Assembly: GCF_029076445.1 (NCBI RefSeq)
Contig: NZ_JARESG010000006.1
Coordinates: forward strand, 1-64,000
DNA: 64,000 nucleotides
From: Pseudarthrobacter naphthalenicus
GTDB lineage: Bacteria > Actinomycetota > Actinomycetes > Actinomycetales > Micrococcaceae
Reading direction: 5' to 3'
Under the pieces are notes generated by a model, which ran no database searches, had not been told where the DNA came from, and saw nothing but the letters and a program-made list of their open reading frames with translations. Shown here one piece after another: positions 19,411 to 26,708 of this stretch (within the stretch, counting starts at the first letter, position 1; each line of letters opens with the position of its first letter). The translations under genes and the position numbers were made by a program.

Positions 19411-19450
19411 GTGGCCCCCGGCTGCCCCCGGCTGCCCCCGGCTGCCCCGG
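19411..19450. repeat. 10-bp GC-rich tandem repeat
   Basis: Four near-identical 10-bp units (GCTGCCCCCG and variants) stand head to tail just after the gntR stop. This is the only notable repeat in the 390-bp gap 19406-19795, which otherwise holds a terminator (19497-19541), a featureless stretch, and the promoter of the next operon. Confidence 0.7.
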
Positions 19451-19496
19451 GTTGTGCCCCGCGGGCCGGATGCCTTAGCGCGCTCCTGCTGCTCCC

Positions 19497-19541
19497 ATGG
19501 CGGCCCCCACGCACGGCGTGGGGGCCGCCATTGTCGTTTTT
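19497..19541 (+). terminator. Intrinsic terminator after the gntR gene
   Basis: A perfect 16-bp stem (ATGGCGGCCCCCACGC with its complement), a 3-nt loop, then TTGTCGTTTTT. It insulates the creatinine transport operon from the regulator. Confidence 0.88.
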
Positions 19542-19715
19542 CGCTGCTTGGGCCGCTGTGCTTGAACCGGGGGCGCCGGACTCGGGGCCGAGCCCCGGCC
19601 GGAACGCGTAAGCGGCAACGCAAATTCGCCACACGCAACGAACAGACGTTCCGGTTGCCAGCTCTTCGTTCTGCGGCCCAGTAAAAGTCACAAGGAAAAT
19701 GTTTGCGAAAAGGCG

Positions 19716-19773
19716 TTGACTGTGTGCCCGATCACGTCATACTCTGTTGCAACAGCGTTGCGCTGAATGCAAC
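19716..19773 (+). promoter_or_regulatory. Promoter and inverted repeats of the creatinine operon
   Basis: TTGACT (19716-19721) and CATACT (19738-19743) are 16 bp apart and fit -35 and -10 boxes. TGTTGCAACA (19745-19754) is a perfect palindrome just after the -10. GTTGC-N7-GCAAC (19757-19773) repeats the same half-sites. Binding by the IclR regulator encoded at the end of this operon is inferred. Confidence 0.55.
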
Positions 19774-19795
19774 CCCCAACCATTTTGGTGGATCC

Positions 19796-21199
19796 ATGAG
19801 TAACGAAACTTCCTCCCCGGCCCGTGGCCGCGGTGTTAACCCGGAGCCCGGCGAATCCCGCGCCACCTCCACAACTGGCCGCAGCACCCTCAGCGGCCAG
19901 GACTATGACCCCGCTGACAGCGCCGTCAGCAAGGAAACCCGCCGCAGGGTCATCGCGGCCAGCTTCATCGGCAACTTCGTTGAATGGTTTGACTACGCCG
20001 TTTACGGCTACCTAGCCGTCACAATCGCCACCGTCTTTTTCCCCGAATCCAACCCCCAAACCGGACTCCTACTCACCTTCGCCCTGTTCGCCATCTCGTT
20101 CCTGGTCCGCCCGCTCGGCGGGTTCGTCTGGGGCCACATCGGTGACAAGGTGGGCCGGCGGACAGCACTTTCGCTGTCCATCCTGATCATGTCCGGAGCG
20201 ACGTTCTGCATCGCACTCATCCCGGGCTACGACACGATCGGCATCTGGGCCCCTGTCCTGCTGCTGATCATCCGGGTAGTCCAGGGCTTCTCAGCCTCCG
20301 GTGAGTACGCAGGAGCCTCGGCCTTCCTCGTCGAGTACGCTCCGGCCAACAAGCGCGGCCTGTACGCTGCGGTTGTCCCGGCCAGCACCGCGGCCGGCCT
20401 GCTCCTGGGTTCCCTGCTGGCCGGACTGCTGACGGTCCTGCTCACAACCGATGCCATGCACAGCTGGGGCTGGCGCCTGCCCTTCCTGCTGGCCGCACCG
20501 ATGGGACTGATCGGCCGCTACATCCGCACCAAGCTCGAGGACACCCCGGTGTTCCGCGAGCTCGCCAAGGAAGACCAGGCGGTCAAGGCACCCGTGTCCA
20601 GCCTCTTCCGGAACCACTGGCGGCAACTGCTGCAGGCCGTCGGAGCCGTGCTGCTCAACGCCGTCGGGTTCTACGTGATCCTCAGCTACATGCCCACCTA
20701 TTTGTCCTCGGAGCTTGGCCTCGGCGCAACCGAGTCCTTCCTCGCCACCACCATCGCGCTGCTGACCTACATCGGGTTCATCTTCCTGACCGGGATGCTC
20801 TCGGACCGCTACGGACGCAAGAAGGTGCTGATCAGCGCATCCATCACCTTTATTGTGCTGACCGTGCCGGCCTTCGCGCTGCTGGGAACCGGCAACTTCC
20901 TGGTCATCGTCCTGGTCCAGGTCCTGCTGGGCGCCATGCTTACGCTCAATGACGGAACGCTTCCCAGCTTCCTGGCCGAGATGTTCCCCACCCGGGTCCG
21001 CTACAGCGGCTTCGCGGTCAGCTTCAACCTCTCCAACGCCCTCTTCGGCGGCACGGCTCCCTTCATGGCCACCCTCCTGATCGCCGCTACCGCCAACGAA
21101 CTGGCCCCGGCCTGGTACCTGGTTGGCGCGGCACTCATCTCGCTGATCGCCGTCGCGCTTTCCCGGGAAACCGGCAACGAACCGCTGCGCCACGAATAA
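19796..21199 (+). CDS. MHS-type MFS transporter, probable creatinine/creatine importer
   Basis: A 467-residue metabolite:H+ symporter (ProP/ShiA type) with 12 predicted membrane segments. It has the GNFVEWFDYAVYGYLA signature at the first helix and GHIGDKVGRRTAL in the loop after helix 2. I chose the ATG at 19796, which gives a hydrophilic N-terminus of about 55 residues. It is the first gene of an operon with creatinase and creatininase, so creatinine, creatine or sarcosine is the likely substrate. Family members also carry betaine-like and carboxylate compounds, so direct testing is needed to settle this. Confidence 0.85.
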   Translation: MSNETSSPARGRGVNPEPGESRATSTTGRSTLSGQDYDPADSAVSKETRRRVIAASFIGNFVEWFDYAVYGYLAVTIATVFFPESNPQTGLLLTFALFAISFLVRPLGGFVWGHIGDKVGRRTALSLSILIMSGATFCIALIPGYDTIGIWAPVLLLIIRVVQGFSASGEYAGASAFLVEYAPANKRGLYAAVVPASTAAGLLLGSLLAGLLTVLLTTDAMHSWGWRLPFLLAAPMGLIGRYIRTKLEDTPVFRELAKEDQAVKAPVSSLFRNHWRQLLQAVGAVLLNAVGFYVILSYMPTYLSSELGLGATESFLATTIALLTYIGFIFLTGMLSDRYGRKKVLISASITFIVLTVPAFALLGTGNFLVIVLVQVLLGAMLTLNDGTLPSFLAEMFPTRVRYSGFAVSFNLSNALFGGTAPFMATLLIAATANELAPAWYLVGAALISLIAVALSRETGNEPLRHE

Positions 21200-21251
21200 A
21201 CAGACTTTCTTCTTCCCTCTTTACGTAACTGCACCACAGAAAGGCACCACC

Positions 21252-22505
21252 ATGACCATCACCACCGAAAACGCCTCGTCCATCGCCGAACTGGAGCGCA
21301 CCAAGGTCCTGAAGAACGGCAAAAAGGTCAGCCTCACGTTCTCAGACACGGAGTTTGAGCGCCGTCTCGCGGGACTGCGCCGCATCATGGCGGAGAAGGA
21401 GCTCGACGCCGTCGTCCTCACCAGCTACCACTCCATCAAGTACTACTCCGACTTCCTGTTCACCACCTTCGGCCGCTCCTACGCCATGGTGGTCACCAAG
21501 GATGACAACGTCACCGTCACCGCCAATATCGACGCCGGGATGCCCTGGCGCCGCAGCTACGGCGACAACATCATTTACACGGACTGGCGCCGGGACAACT
21601 ACATCTTCGCCATCCAGGAAGTCCTGCGCACCCGCGGCATCAACCCGCGCCGCCTCGGCGTCGAGGATGACTCGCTGCCGCTGGACAACCGCAACAAGAT
21701 CCAGGCCGCCTTCTCCGGCGCCACCCTGGTGGACGTGGCCCAGGCGGCCATGCGCCAGCGCATGATCAAGTCCGCCGAGGAAATCGAGGTCATCAAGCAC
21801 GGCGCCCGCATCGGCGACCTCGGCGGCGAAGCGATCCGCAACGCCATCACGGCCGGCATCACCGAATACGAGGTGGCCCTGATCGGCACCGAAGCGATGG
21901 TGCACGAGATCGCCCGCACCTTCCCCGACTCCGAAATCCGCGACACCTGGGTCTGGTTCCAGTCCGGCATCAACACCGACGGCGCCCACAACTGGGCAAC
22001 CACCCGCAAGATCCAGGAACACGACATCCTGTCCCTGAACTGCTTCCCCATGACCTCGGGCTATTACACGGCACTGGAACGCACCCTGTTCTACGGCGAA
22101 CCGGATGCCCGCTCGCTGGAACTGTGGAACATCAACGTCGAGGTCCACAAGCGCGGCCTGGAACTGATCAAGCCCGGCGCAGTCTGCAAGGACATCGCCG
22201 CCGAGCTCAACGAGATCTACGTCGGCTACGGCCTCCTGGCCAACCGCACGTTCGGCTACGGCCACTCCTTCGGCGTCCTGAGCCACTACTACGGCCGGGA
22301 GGCCGGGCTGGAACTCCGCGAGGACATTGACACGGTGCTGGAACCGGGCATGGTGGTTTCCATGGAACCGATGATCACCGTCCTGGACGGCCAGCCGGGC
22401 GCCGGCGGCTACCGCGAGCACGACATCCTCGTGGTGGGCGAAGATGGTGCGGAGAACATCACCAAGTTCCCGTTCGGCCCCGAATACAACATCATCGGAG
22501 CCTGA
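21252..22505 (+). CDS. Creatinase (creatine amidinohydrolase)
   Basis: A 417-residue pita-bread-fold enzyme of the M24 group that hydrolyses creatine to sarcosine and urea. Similarity to Pseudomonas creatinase is visible over the whole length, including SYHSIKYYSDFLF, FQSGINTDGAHN and FGYGHSFGVLSHYYGREAGLELREDID (quoted here only in part: FGYGHSF, HYYGREAG). His246 in TDGAHN corresponds to the catalytic histidine of the Pseudomonas enzyme. It makes the substrate for the sarcosine oxidase encoded about 3 kb to the left. A perfect hairpin follows the stop. No urease genes are visible here to handle the urea. Confidence 0.94.
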   Translation: MTITTENASSIAELERTKVLKNGKKVSLTFSDTEFERRLAGLRRIMAEKELDAVVLTSYHSIKYYSDFLFTTFGRSYAMVVTKDDNVTVTANIDAGMPWRRSYGDNIIYTDWRRDNYIFAIQEVLRTRGINPRRLGVEDDSLPLDNRNKIQAAFSGATLVDVAQAAMRQRMIKSAEEIEVIKHGARIGDLGGEAIRNAITAGITEYEVALIGTEAMVHEIARTFPDSEIRDTWVWFQSGINTDGAHNWATTRKIQEHDILSLNCFPMTSGYYTALERTLFYGEPDARSLELWNINVEVHKRGLELIKPGAVCKDIAAELNEIYVGYGLLANRTFGYGHSFGVLSHYYGREAGLELREDIDTVLEPGMVVSMEPMITVLDGQPGAGGYREHDILVVGEDGAENITKFPFGPEYNIIGA

Positions 22506-22515
22506 CAACCTGAGA

Positions 22516-22560
22516 GCCGGGAAAGCGGCGCCGTGGTTGACACGGCGCCGCTTTCCCGGC
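22516..22560 (+). terminator. Perfect 20-bp hairpin between creatinase and creatininase
   Basis: The arms at 22516-22535 and 22541-22560 are perfectly complementary over 20 bp (core GAAAGCGGCGCCGTG), with a 5-nt loop GTTGA and no T-tract. It may act as a partial terminator or an mRNA-stability element between two genes of one operon. A stem this long without Ts within an operon is unusual. Confidence 0.7.
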
Positions 22561-22572
22561 ACCACCACCCCC

Positions 22573-22636
22573 ACCCTGTACCACCCCCACCCTGTACCAC
22601 CCCCACCCTGTACCACCCCCACCCTGTACCACCCCC
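22573..22636. repeat. 16-bp tandem repeat, four exact copies
   Basis: The unit ACCCTGTACCACCCCC begins at 22573, 22589, 22605 and 22621, with partial units on both sides. It lies between the hairpin and the creatininase ribosome-binding site (AAGGAG near 22638). Copy number may vary between strains. Confidence 0.95.
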
Positions 22637-22654
22637 ACAAGGAGCACCACGAGC

Positions 22655-23479
22655 ATGGACAAGTCAGTATTTCTGGAAGACCTGGACGCCTTCGCCTACC
22701 GCGAAGTCCTGTCCTCCGGGGAAGCGATCGTCCTGATACCTGTCGGTTCCCTGGAACAGCACGGCCCGCACCTGCCGCTGGGAACTGACACCCTGCTGTC
22801 ATCGCGCTTCGCGGATGGTGTTGCACGGCGCCTGGGGGCCCTGGTTGCCCAGCCCATCGCCTATGGCTACAAGTCGCAGCAGAAATCCGGGGGCGGCAAC
22901 CATCTCTCGGGGACCACCAGCCTGGACGGCGCAACCCTGATCGGGGTGGCGCGCAACCTGGTCAAGTCCTTCCTTAACCAGGGCGTCCGGCACGTGGTCT
23001 TCGTCAACGGCCACTTCGAGAACTACCAGTTCCTCTACGAAGGAATTGACCTGGCCCTGGAAGACCTGGGGATCAAGCCCGGCGCGAAGCAGAGCGTGCT
23101 GCTGCTCTCCTACTGGGACTTCGTCAGCCAGGACACCCTGACGGAGGTCTACCCGGACGGATTCCCGGGCTGGGACATCGAGCACGGCGGCGTACTGGAA
23201 ACCTCCCTGATGCTTCACCTTGAGCCGGCCCGGGTGGGCATGGACCGCCTTGTAGATGGTCCAGCCGCCGTCCTGCCACGCTTCGACAGGCTCCCGGTGG
23301 TTCCTGAGCGCACGCCGGCCACCGGCTGTCTCTCCTCGGCCGCCGGTTCCAGTGCGGCCAAGGGCGAACTGCTGTACCGGCAGGTGGTCGAAGACCTGGC
23401 CGTTGACCTTGCCCGCGAGCTGAACCGCGAAGGCGTTATGCCTGCAGCGCCGCCGCTATCCGCTCACTATGCGCAATGA
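22655..23479 (+). CDS. crnA: Creatininase (creatinine amidohydrolase)
   Basis: A 274-residue metal enzyme that interconverts creatinine and creatine. The ligands known from the Pseudomonas putida enzyme are present at the same residue numbers: Glu34, His36 and Asp45 (SLEQHGPHLPLGTD), and His120 and Glu122 (NGHFEN). YGYKSQQKSGGGNH and GWDIEHGGVLETSLM are also shared, which separates it from generic creatininase-family proteins such as MftE. It has a good AAGGAG site. Its stop overlaps the ATG of the IclR gene (ATGA). Confidence 0.93.
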   Translation: MDKSVFLEDLDAFAYREVLSSGEAIVLIPVGSLEQHGPHLPLGTDTLLSSRFADGVARRLGALVAQPIAYGYKSQQKSGGGNHLSGTTSLDGATLIGVARNLVKSFLNQGVRHVVFVNGHFENYQFLYEGIDLALEDLGIKPGAKQSVLLLSYWDFVSQDTLTEVYPDGFPGWDIEHGGVLETSLMLHLEPARVGMDRLVDGPAAVLPRFDRLPVVPERTPATGCLSSAAGSSAAKGELLYRQVVEDLAVDLARELNREGVMPAAPPLSAHYAQ

Positions 23480-24348
23480 TAGTGAGCACCATGAGCAAAG
23501 CAGATTCCCTCGACACCAACGGCAACGGCACCAACCCGGCCGAGGCCAACGGCAAGGCAGACACCAAGGGCGCCTCAGTCATTGTTAACGCCATCGCCGT
23601 GCTTCGCTCCTTCACCGCGGACGAGCCGTTGCTGGGTGTCACGGAAATTGCGAACAGGGTAGGCCTGCACAAGAGCACGGTGTCCCGGATCCTGGCGACT
23701 TTTGAACAGGAAAACCTTGTGGAGCGGGACGAGGACACGCGCCGCTTCCGGCTCGGGTTGGGGCTGATCGCCGTCGCCGGACCGCTGCTGGCTGAACTGG
23801 AGGAGCGCCGCGTCGCCTATCCGGTCCTCCGCGAACTCACCGAACTGACGGGCGAAACGAGTGCCCTGATGATGTGGGAGGGCAATCAGTCCATCTGCGT
23901 GGAGCAGATCGCGAGCCGGCACCAGATCAAACACACCACCCCGCTGGGGGCCCGTTACAACGATGCCTTGAGCGCCTCGGTCCAGGTGTTCCTCGCCACC
24001 GAACCGGAGGAGCGCGTGCGTTCACTCATCCGAAGCGGCGCCATCACTTACGCGGGGGTGGATGAGACCAGCCTCGACGGTTACCTGGTCCGCCTGAAAG
24101 AAGACTCCCGGCGTGGCTGGGCCGTCAACTACGGGGAGAGTTCACTGGATGAAGTGGGCGTGGCCGCGCCCGTCTACGATCACCGCGGCGACGTTGTTGC
24201 AGCAGTCCTCATCCCCGCCCCGCGGTTCCGCGTCTCCCAGGAGCGGCTCCAAAACCTCGGCCAATCATGCATGGCGGCAGCCAACAAGGTCACCGCGCGG
24301 CTGGGCGGCAAAGCGCCCGGGGCCGGCAGCGCAACCAGCGCCGGCTGA
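23476..24348 (+). CDS. IclR-family regulator of the creatinine operon
   Basis: A 290-residue IclR regulator with the N-terminal winged HTH (about residues 45-75; VTEIANRVGLHKSTVSRILATFE) and the C-terminal effector domain. The ATG overlaps the crnA stop, so translation is probably coupled; an internal ATG at 23491 is an alternative with a weak site. It has an unusual 35-residue Asn/Gly/Ala-rich leader before the HTH. As the last gene of the operon it likely controls the promoter near 19716, where paired GTTGC/GCAAC half-sites occur. Confidence 0.86.
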   Translation: MIVSTMSKADSLDTNGNGTNPAEANGKADTKGASVIVNAIAVLRSFTADEPLLGVTEIANRVGLHKSTVSRILATFEQENLVERDEDTRRFRLGLGLIAVAGPLLAELEERRVAYPVLRELTELTGETSALMMWEGNQSICVEQIASRHQIKHTTPLGARYNDALSASVQVFLATEPEERVRSLIRSGAITYAGVDETSLDGYLVRLKEDSRRGWAVNYGESSLDEVGVAAPVYDHRGDVVAAVLIPAPRFRVSQERLQNLGQSCMAAANKVTARLGGKAPGAGSATSAG

Positions 24349-24387
24349 CCCGCCGGAAACCACCCCGCCCCCACCCCGCCCCCAGGA

Positions 24388-24522
24388 ACGCTCTCTCACT
24401 TAATGCAGGAAAAACCGGATCGCTCTCTCACTTTCTTCAAGAAACTGAGAGAGCGATCCGGTTTAAGCCGCATTAAGTGAGAGAGCGTCGGGTAAAAACC
24501 CACATTAAGTGAGAGAGCGTCA
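24388..24522. repeat. Largest copy of the 32-bp repeat family, nested hairpin
   Basis: Two plus-oriented units begin at 24388 and 24420 and two minus-oriented units have their CATTAAGT cores at 24471 and 24503, each pair exactly 32 bp apart. The inner part CCGGATCGCTCTCTCACTTT pairs with the following AACTGAGAGAGCGATCCGG, and the outer arms ACGCTCTCTCACTTAATGC and GCATTAAGTGAGAGAGCG also pair, giving a stem of about 50 bp. It lies between two convergent genes. The stop codon of the minus-strand gene at 24520 is formed by its edge. Confidence 0.9.
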
Positions 24523-24807
24523 GGCCTGTTCGGAGCTGGGGGGATCGTCGGCGTCGATTTCGTCCGAGTAGGGTGCGCGGGGGCCTTCGTTGCCGGCGGT
24601 AAGTTCGTTCGCGGCCATGGCCAGCAGGTCCCGCTGGAGCTGTGGGAGGGAGAGCAGTCCCTGCATGTAGGCTTCCACCTCGTACTCGCCCACGGTCCCG
24701 CCGATGCCGAAGTAGTACAGCCACAGGTCGCCGGTGGTAACTTGTGCTGCAGTGAGCGCTGCCTGGAGCCGGCGGCGCTGCTCGGGTTCGCTGCTATCGA
24801 AGCCCAT
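24520..24807 (-). CDS. Small ANTAR-associated protein of unknown function
   Basis: A 95-residue soluble protein with the core DLWLYYFGIGGTVGEYEVEA (about residues 26-45) followed by a Leu-rich helix (MQGLLSLPQLQRDLLAMAAN) and an acidic tail. I do not recognise a named family. A paralogue with the same core (ELWTYYCGIGGTADEVVLDA) is encoded at 26470-26708, also next to a GAF-ANTAR gene. The start overlaps the upstream GAF-ANTAR gene, so the two are co-translated. It is probably a helical partner or modulator of the ANTAR protein (inference). I chose ATG 24807 over the adjoining GTG. Confidence 0.75.
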   Translation of the reverse strand: MGFDSSEPEQRRRLQAALTAAQVTTGDLWLYYFGIGGTVGEYEVEAYMQGLLSLPQLQRDLLAMAANELTAGNEGPRAPYSDEIDADDPPSSEQA

Positions 24808-25534
24808 CACTGGTGCCTCTAGGCCGGTCAGTGCTGACAGCCAAAAGGGCGGCGCTGACTTCGCTGAGCGTGGTGCGCGAGGTGCGCGCCTGCTTCATCA
24901 GCTGTTGCAGGGCCTCGTCCTCGCTGAGGGTATGGCGCTCCATGAGGACTCCGCAGGCCCGGTTGATCAGGTCCCTGCTGTAGAGGGCTGCCTGGAGGCT
25001 TTCACTGATGCGTGCGGGGGTTTCGGTAGTCTGGATGTGCGCGAGCAATGTTGCCGCGGGCGCGGCAAACAGCTCCATGAGGGTGGTGGTGGCCTCATCG
25101 AAGGCGTTGGGGGTTGCGGCGTAGATTTTCATGGCGCCGAGGGCCTCGCCGTCGGTAAGGAGTGGCGTGCTGACCACTGAGCGGATGGGAAGGCCAGCCA
25201 CGGCTGAGCACCAGCCCGGCCACCGGCCATCCTTGGCCACGTCGCGGATCAGGACGCTTTGCTCGGTGGCCCAGGCGGTGAGGCAGGGGCCCTGGACCAG
25301 TTCGTATTGAAGGGTATCAGCGCGTTGAACCACGGCATCCGTGGACCCTGAACTGACAGGCCGGGCATTGGGGTCAAGAATGGAAACTCCGGCTCCCAGC
25401 GTCCCCGGAATGGAGTCCCGGACAGCCCGCGAGAGCAGCTGCACGGCGCGGTCCACCTTCTCTTCCGTGAGGAGGAGCCCCATAATCCTGCCGAGGACGG
25501 TGGAAAGTTCATCCAGGGGATATTTCTTGATCAT
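24794..25534 (-). CDS. GAF-ANTAR domain protein (third of three)
   Basis: A 246-residue protein with a GAF sensor domain (about residues 20-160; ELVQGPCLTAWATEQSVLIRD) and a C-terminal ANTAR RNA-binding domain (about 178-235; LQAALYSRDLINRACGVLME). ANTAR domains bind paired hairpins in nascent RNA and prevent termination. ATG 25534 is preceded by GGAGG; an upstream ATG at 25570 has no such site. It overlaps the small protein gene that follows. There is no receiver domain or kinase beside it, so the input is likely a small molecule or gas sensed by GAF (inference). Confidence 0.87.
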   Translation of the reverse strand: MIKKYPLDELSTVLGRIMGLLLTEEKVDRAVQLLSRAVRDSIPGTLGAGVSILDPNARPVSSGSTDAVVQRADTLQYELVQGPCLTAWATEQSVLIRDVAKDGRWPGWCSAVAGLPIRSVVSTPLLTDGEALGAMKIYAATPNAFDEATTTLMELFAAPAATLLAHIQTTETPARISESLQAALYSRDLINRACGVLMERHTLSEDEALQQLMKQARTSRTTLSEVSAALLAVSTDRPRGTSDGLR

Positions 25535-25675
25535 ACTTTCTGCCTCCGGCCATTCAGCGTGACCGGCCATCGGAGGGCCGGATAACCCTGTTTCGGGCCG
25601 CTCAGCGCTTTCAGGTAAAGCCTAACGCGTCCGCCGGGCCGAGAGCCCCGCGCGGCACGATTCGCGTACAGCGGG

Positions 25676-26452
25676 CTATTCGTCATACGGGGTAGGGAAT
25701 TCCTGTTCGCCGGAAACCGACGAGACGATGCTGGCGGCCACCTCCCTCAGCTTGATGTTCCGGTGGCTGGACGTCTTCACCAGGATGTCGAATGCCTCAT
25801 CCCGCCGGCACCTGTTCTGGGCAATGATGACGCCGATCGCCGTGTCGATAACGGTGCGGGATTTCAGGGCCGCGGAGAGGTCATCACGAGCAGTACGCAA
25901 CTGCGCCATGTTCAGTGCAATATCGAGGGCTTTCGCGGCTGTGCCGGTGAGGCTCTCGGCCTGGTCAATCCCGTCATGCGAGAAGCCGTCCGGGACGGGC
26001 GCGTACAGGTTCACCACGGCCTGCGCGGGTGCCTGGAGATGCATGGGTACGGCGAGGATGGATCTGATCTCCACGGCGCGTGCGGCACCGTTGTATTTGG
26101 GCCAGCGTGGTTCCGAGTCCAGATCCGGGACGTAGATCACGGTCCCGTTCCGGAGGGCCGTGAGGCAGGGCCCGTCGCCGAAGCTGTTCTGCAGTTCATC
26201 CAGGGCCCGGGCCCGCGAATCGCTGCTTGCCACCGTGGTGGGCCGTTTGTTCCGGATTACGGTGATCCCGCACGAGATGTGGTTCCCGCTCTGTGACAGC
26301 CGCGAGACCATGATGGCGGCCATATCCGTGAGGAAGTCACGGACGTCGGAACTTTGCAGGATGACGTCCTGGAGCTGGAGGACAAAATCTTCCACGCTCT
26401 CTTCCCGGCCGCCGTCGTAATGGAACTTCCGCGTATCGATTCCCTCGGACAT
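25676..26452 (-). CDS. GAF-ANTAR domain protein (second of three)
   Basis: A 258-residue protein with GAF (about residues 45-185; LQNSFGDGPCLTALRNGTVIYVPDLD) and ANTAR (about 200-255; LSAALKSRTVIDTAIGVIIAQ) domains. I chose ATG 26452, with a GGAAGGGAG site. The start lies 17 nt after the restored-frame stop of the upstream small gene. The 141-bp gap to the third GAF-ANTAR gene contains a CCGGCC...GGCCGG hairpin (near 25561-25580) but no clear promoter. All three ANTAR genes run in the same direction. Confidence 0.87.
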   Translation of the reverse strand: MSEGIDTRKFHYDGGREESVEDFVLQLQDVILQSSDVRDFLTDMAAIMVSRLSQSGNHISCGITVIRNKRPTTVASSDSRARALDELQNSFGDGPCLTALRNGTVIYVPDLDSEPRWPKYNGAARAVEIRSILAVPMHLQAPAQAVVNLYAPVPDGFSHDGIDQAESLTGTAAKALDIALNMAQLRTARDDLSAALKSRTVIDTAIGVIIAQNRCRRDEAFDILVKTSSHRNIKLREVAASIVSSVSGEQEFPTPYDE

Positions 26453-26469
26453 GGGCACTCCCTTCCTCT

Positions 26470-26708
26470 TCAGTCCGCCGTGATCTCTTTGATGGCGGTA
26501 TGGAGCAGATCCACCTGCAGGGGAGAAGCTCCACCATTTCATTCAGATAGGCGTCCAGCACCACTTCATCTGCAGTGCCGCCGATTCCGCAATAGTAGGT
26601 CCACAGCTCGGGGACCGTCAGGTTTGCACGCTGGAACTGAGCCGCCGCAAACTTGCGCGGGTCCGGTTCGAAGGCAGACTGCTCGGAAGAAGCCCTGTCA
26701 CTGATCAT
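26470..26708 (-). pseudogene. Small ANTAR-associated protein, frame broken at a CCCC run
   Basis: A paralogue of the 95-residue protein at 24520. The first 63 codons from ATG 26708 give ELWTYYCGIGGTADEVVLDA and LNEMVELLP. The homologous continuation LQVDLLHTAIKEITAD is in the -1 frame and stops at 26470, just before the next gene's ribosome-binding site. The break falls in four Cs on the coding strand (26520-26523). Without a shift the frame reads on to 26337 and overlaps the next gene as unrelated sequence. Possible explanations are a true indel, a base-call error, or -1 slippage on CCC-C. Its start overlaps the upstream GAF-ANTAR stop by 11 nt. Confidence 0.75.

Noticed and set aside
19411-19450. 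Short GC-rich tandem repeat as an origin or attachment site
   Set aside because: It has no AT-rich region, no DnaA boxes and no integrase nearby; it is a simple repeat at the end of a gene.
21342-22934. 530-codon minus-strand frame over creatinase
   Set aside because: It includes translated 16-bp tandem repeats (GWYRVGVVQ-like units), so it is a by-product of the repeat and of antisense GC bias.
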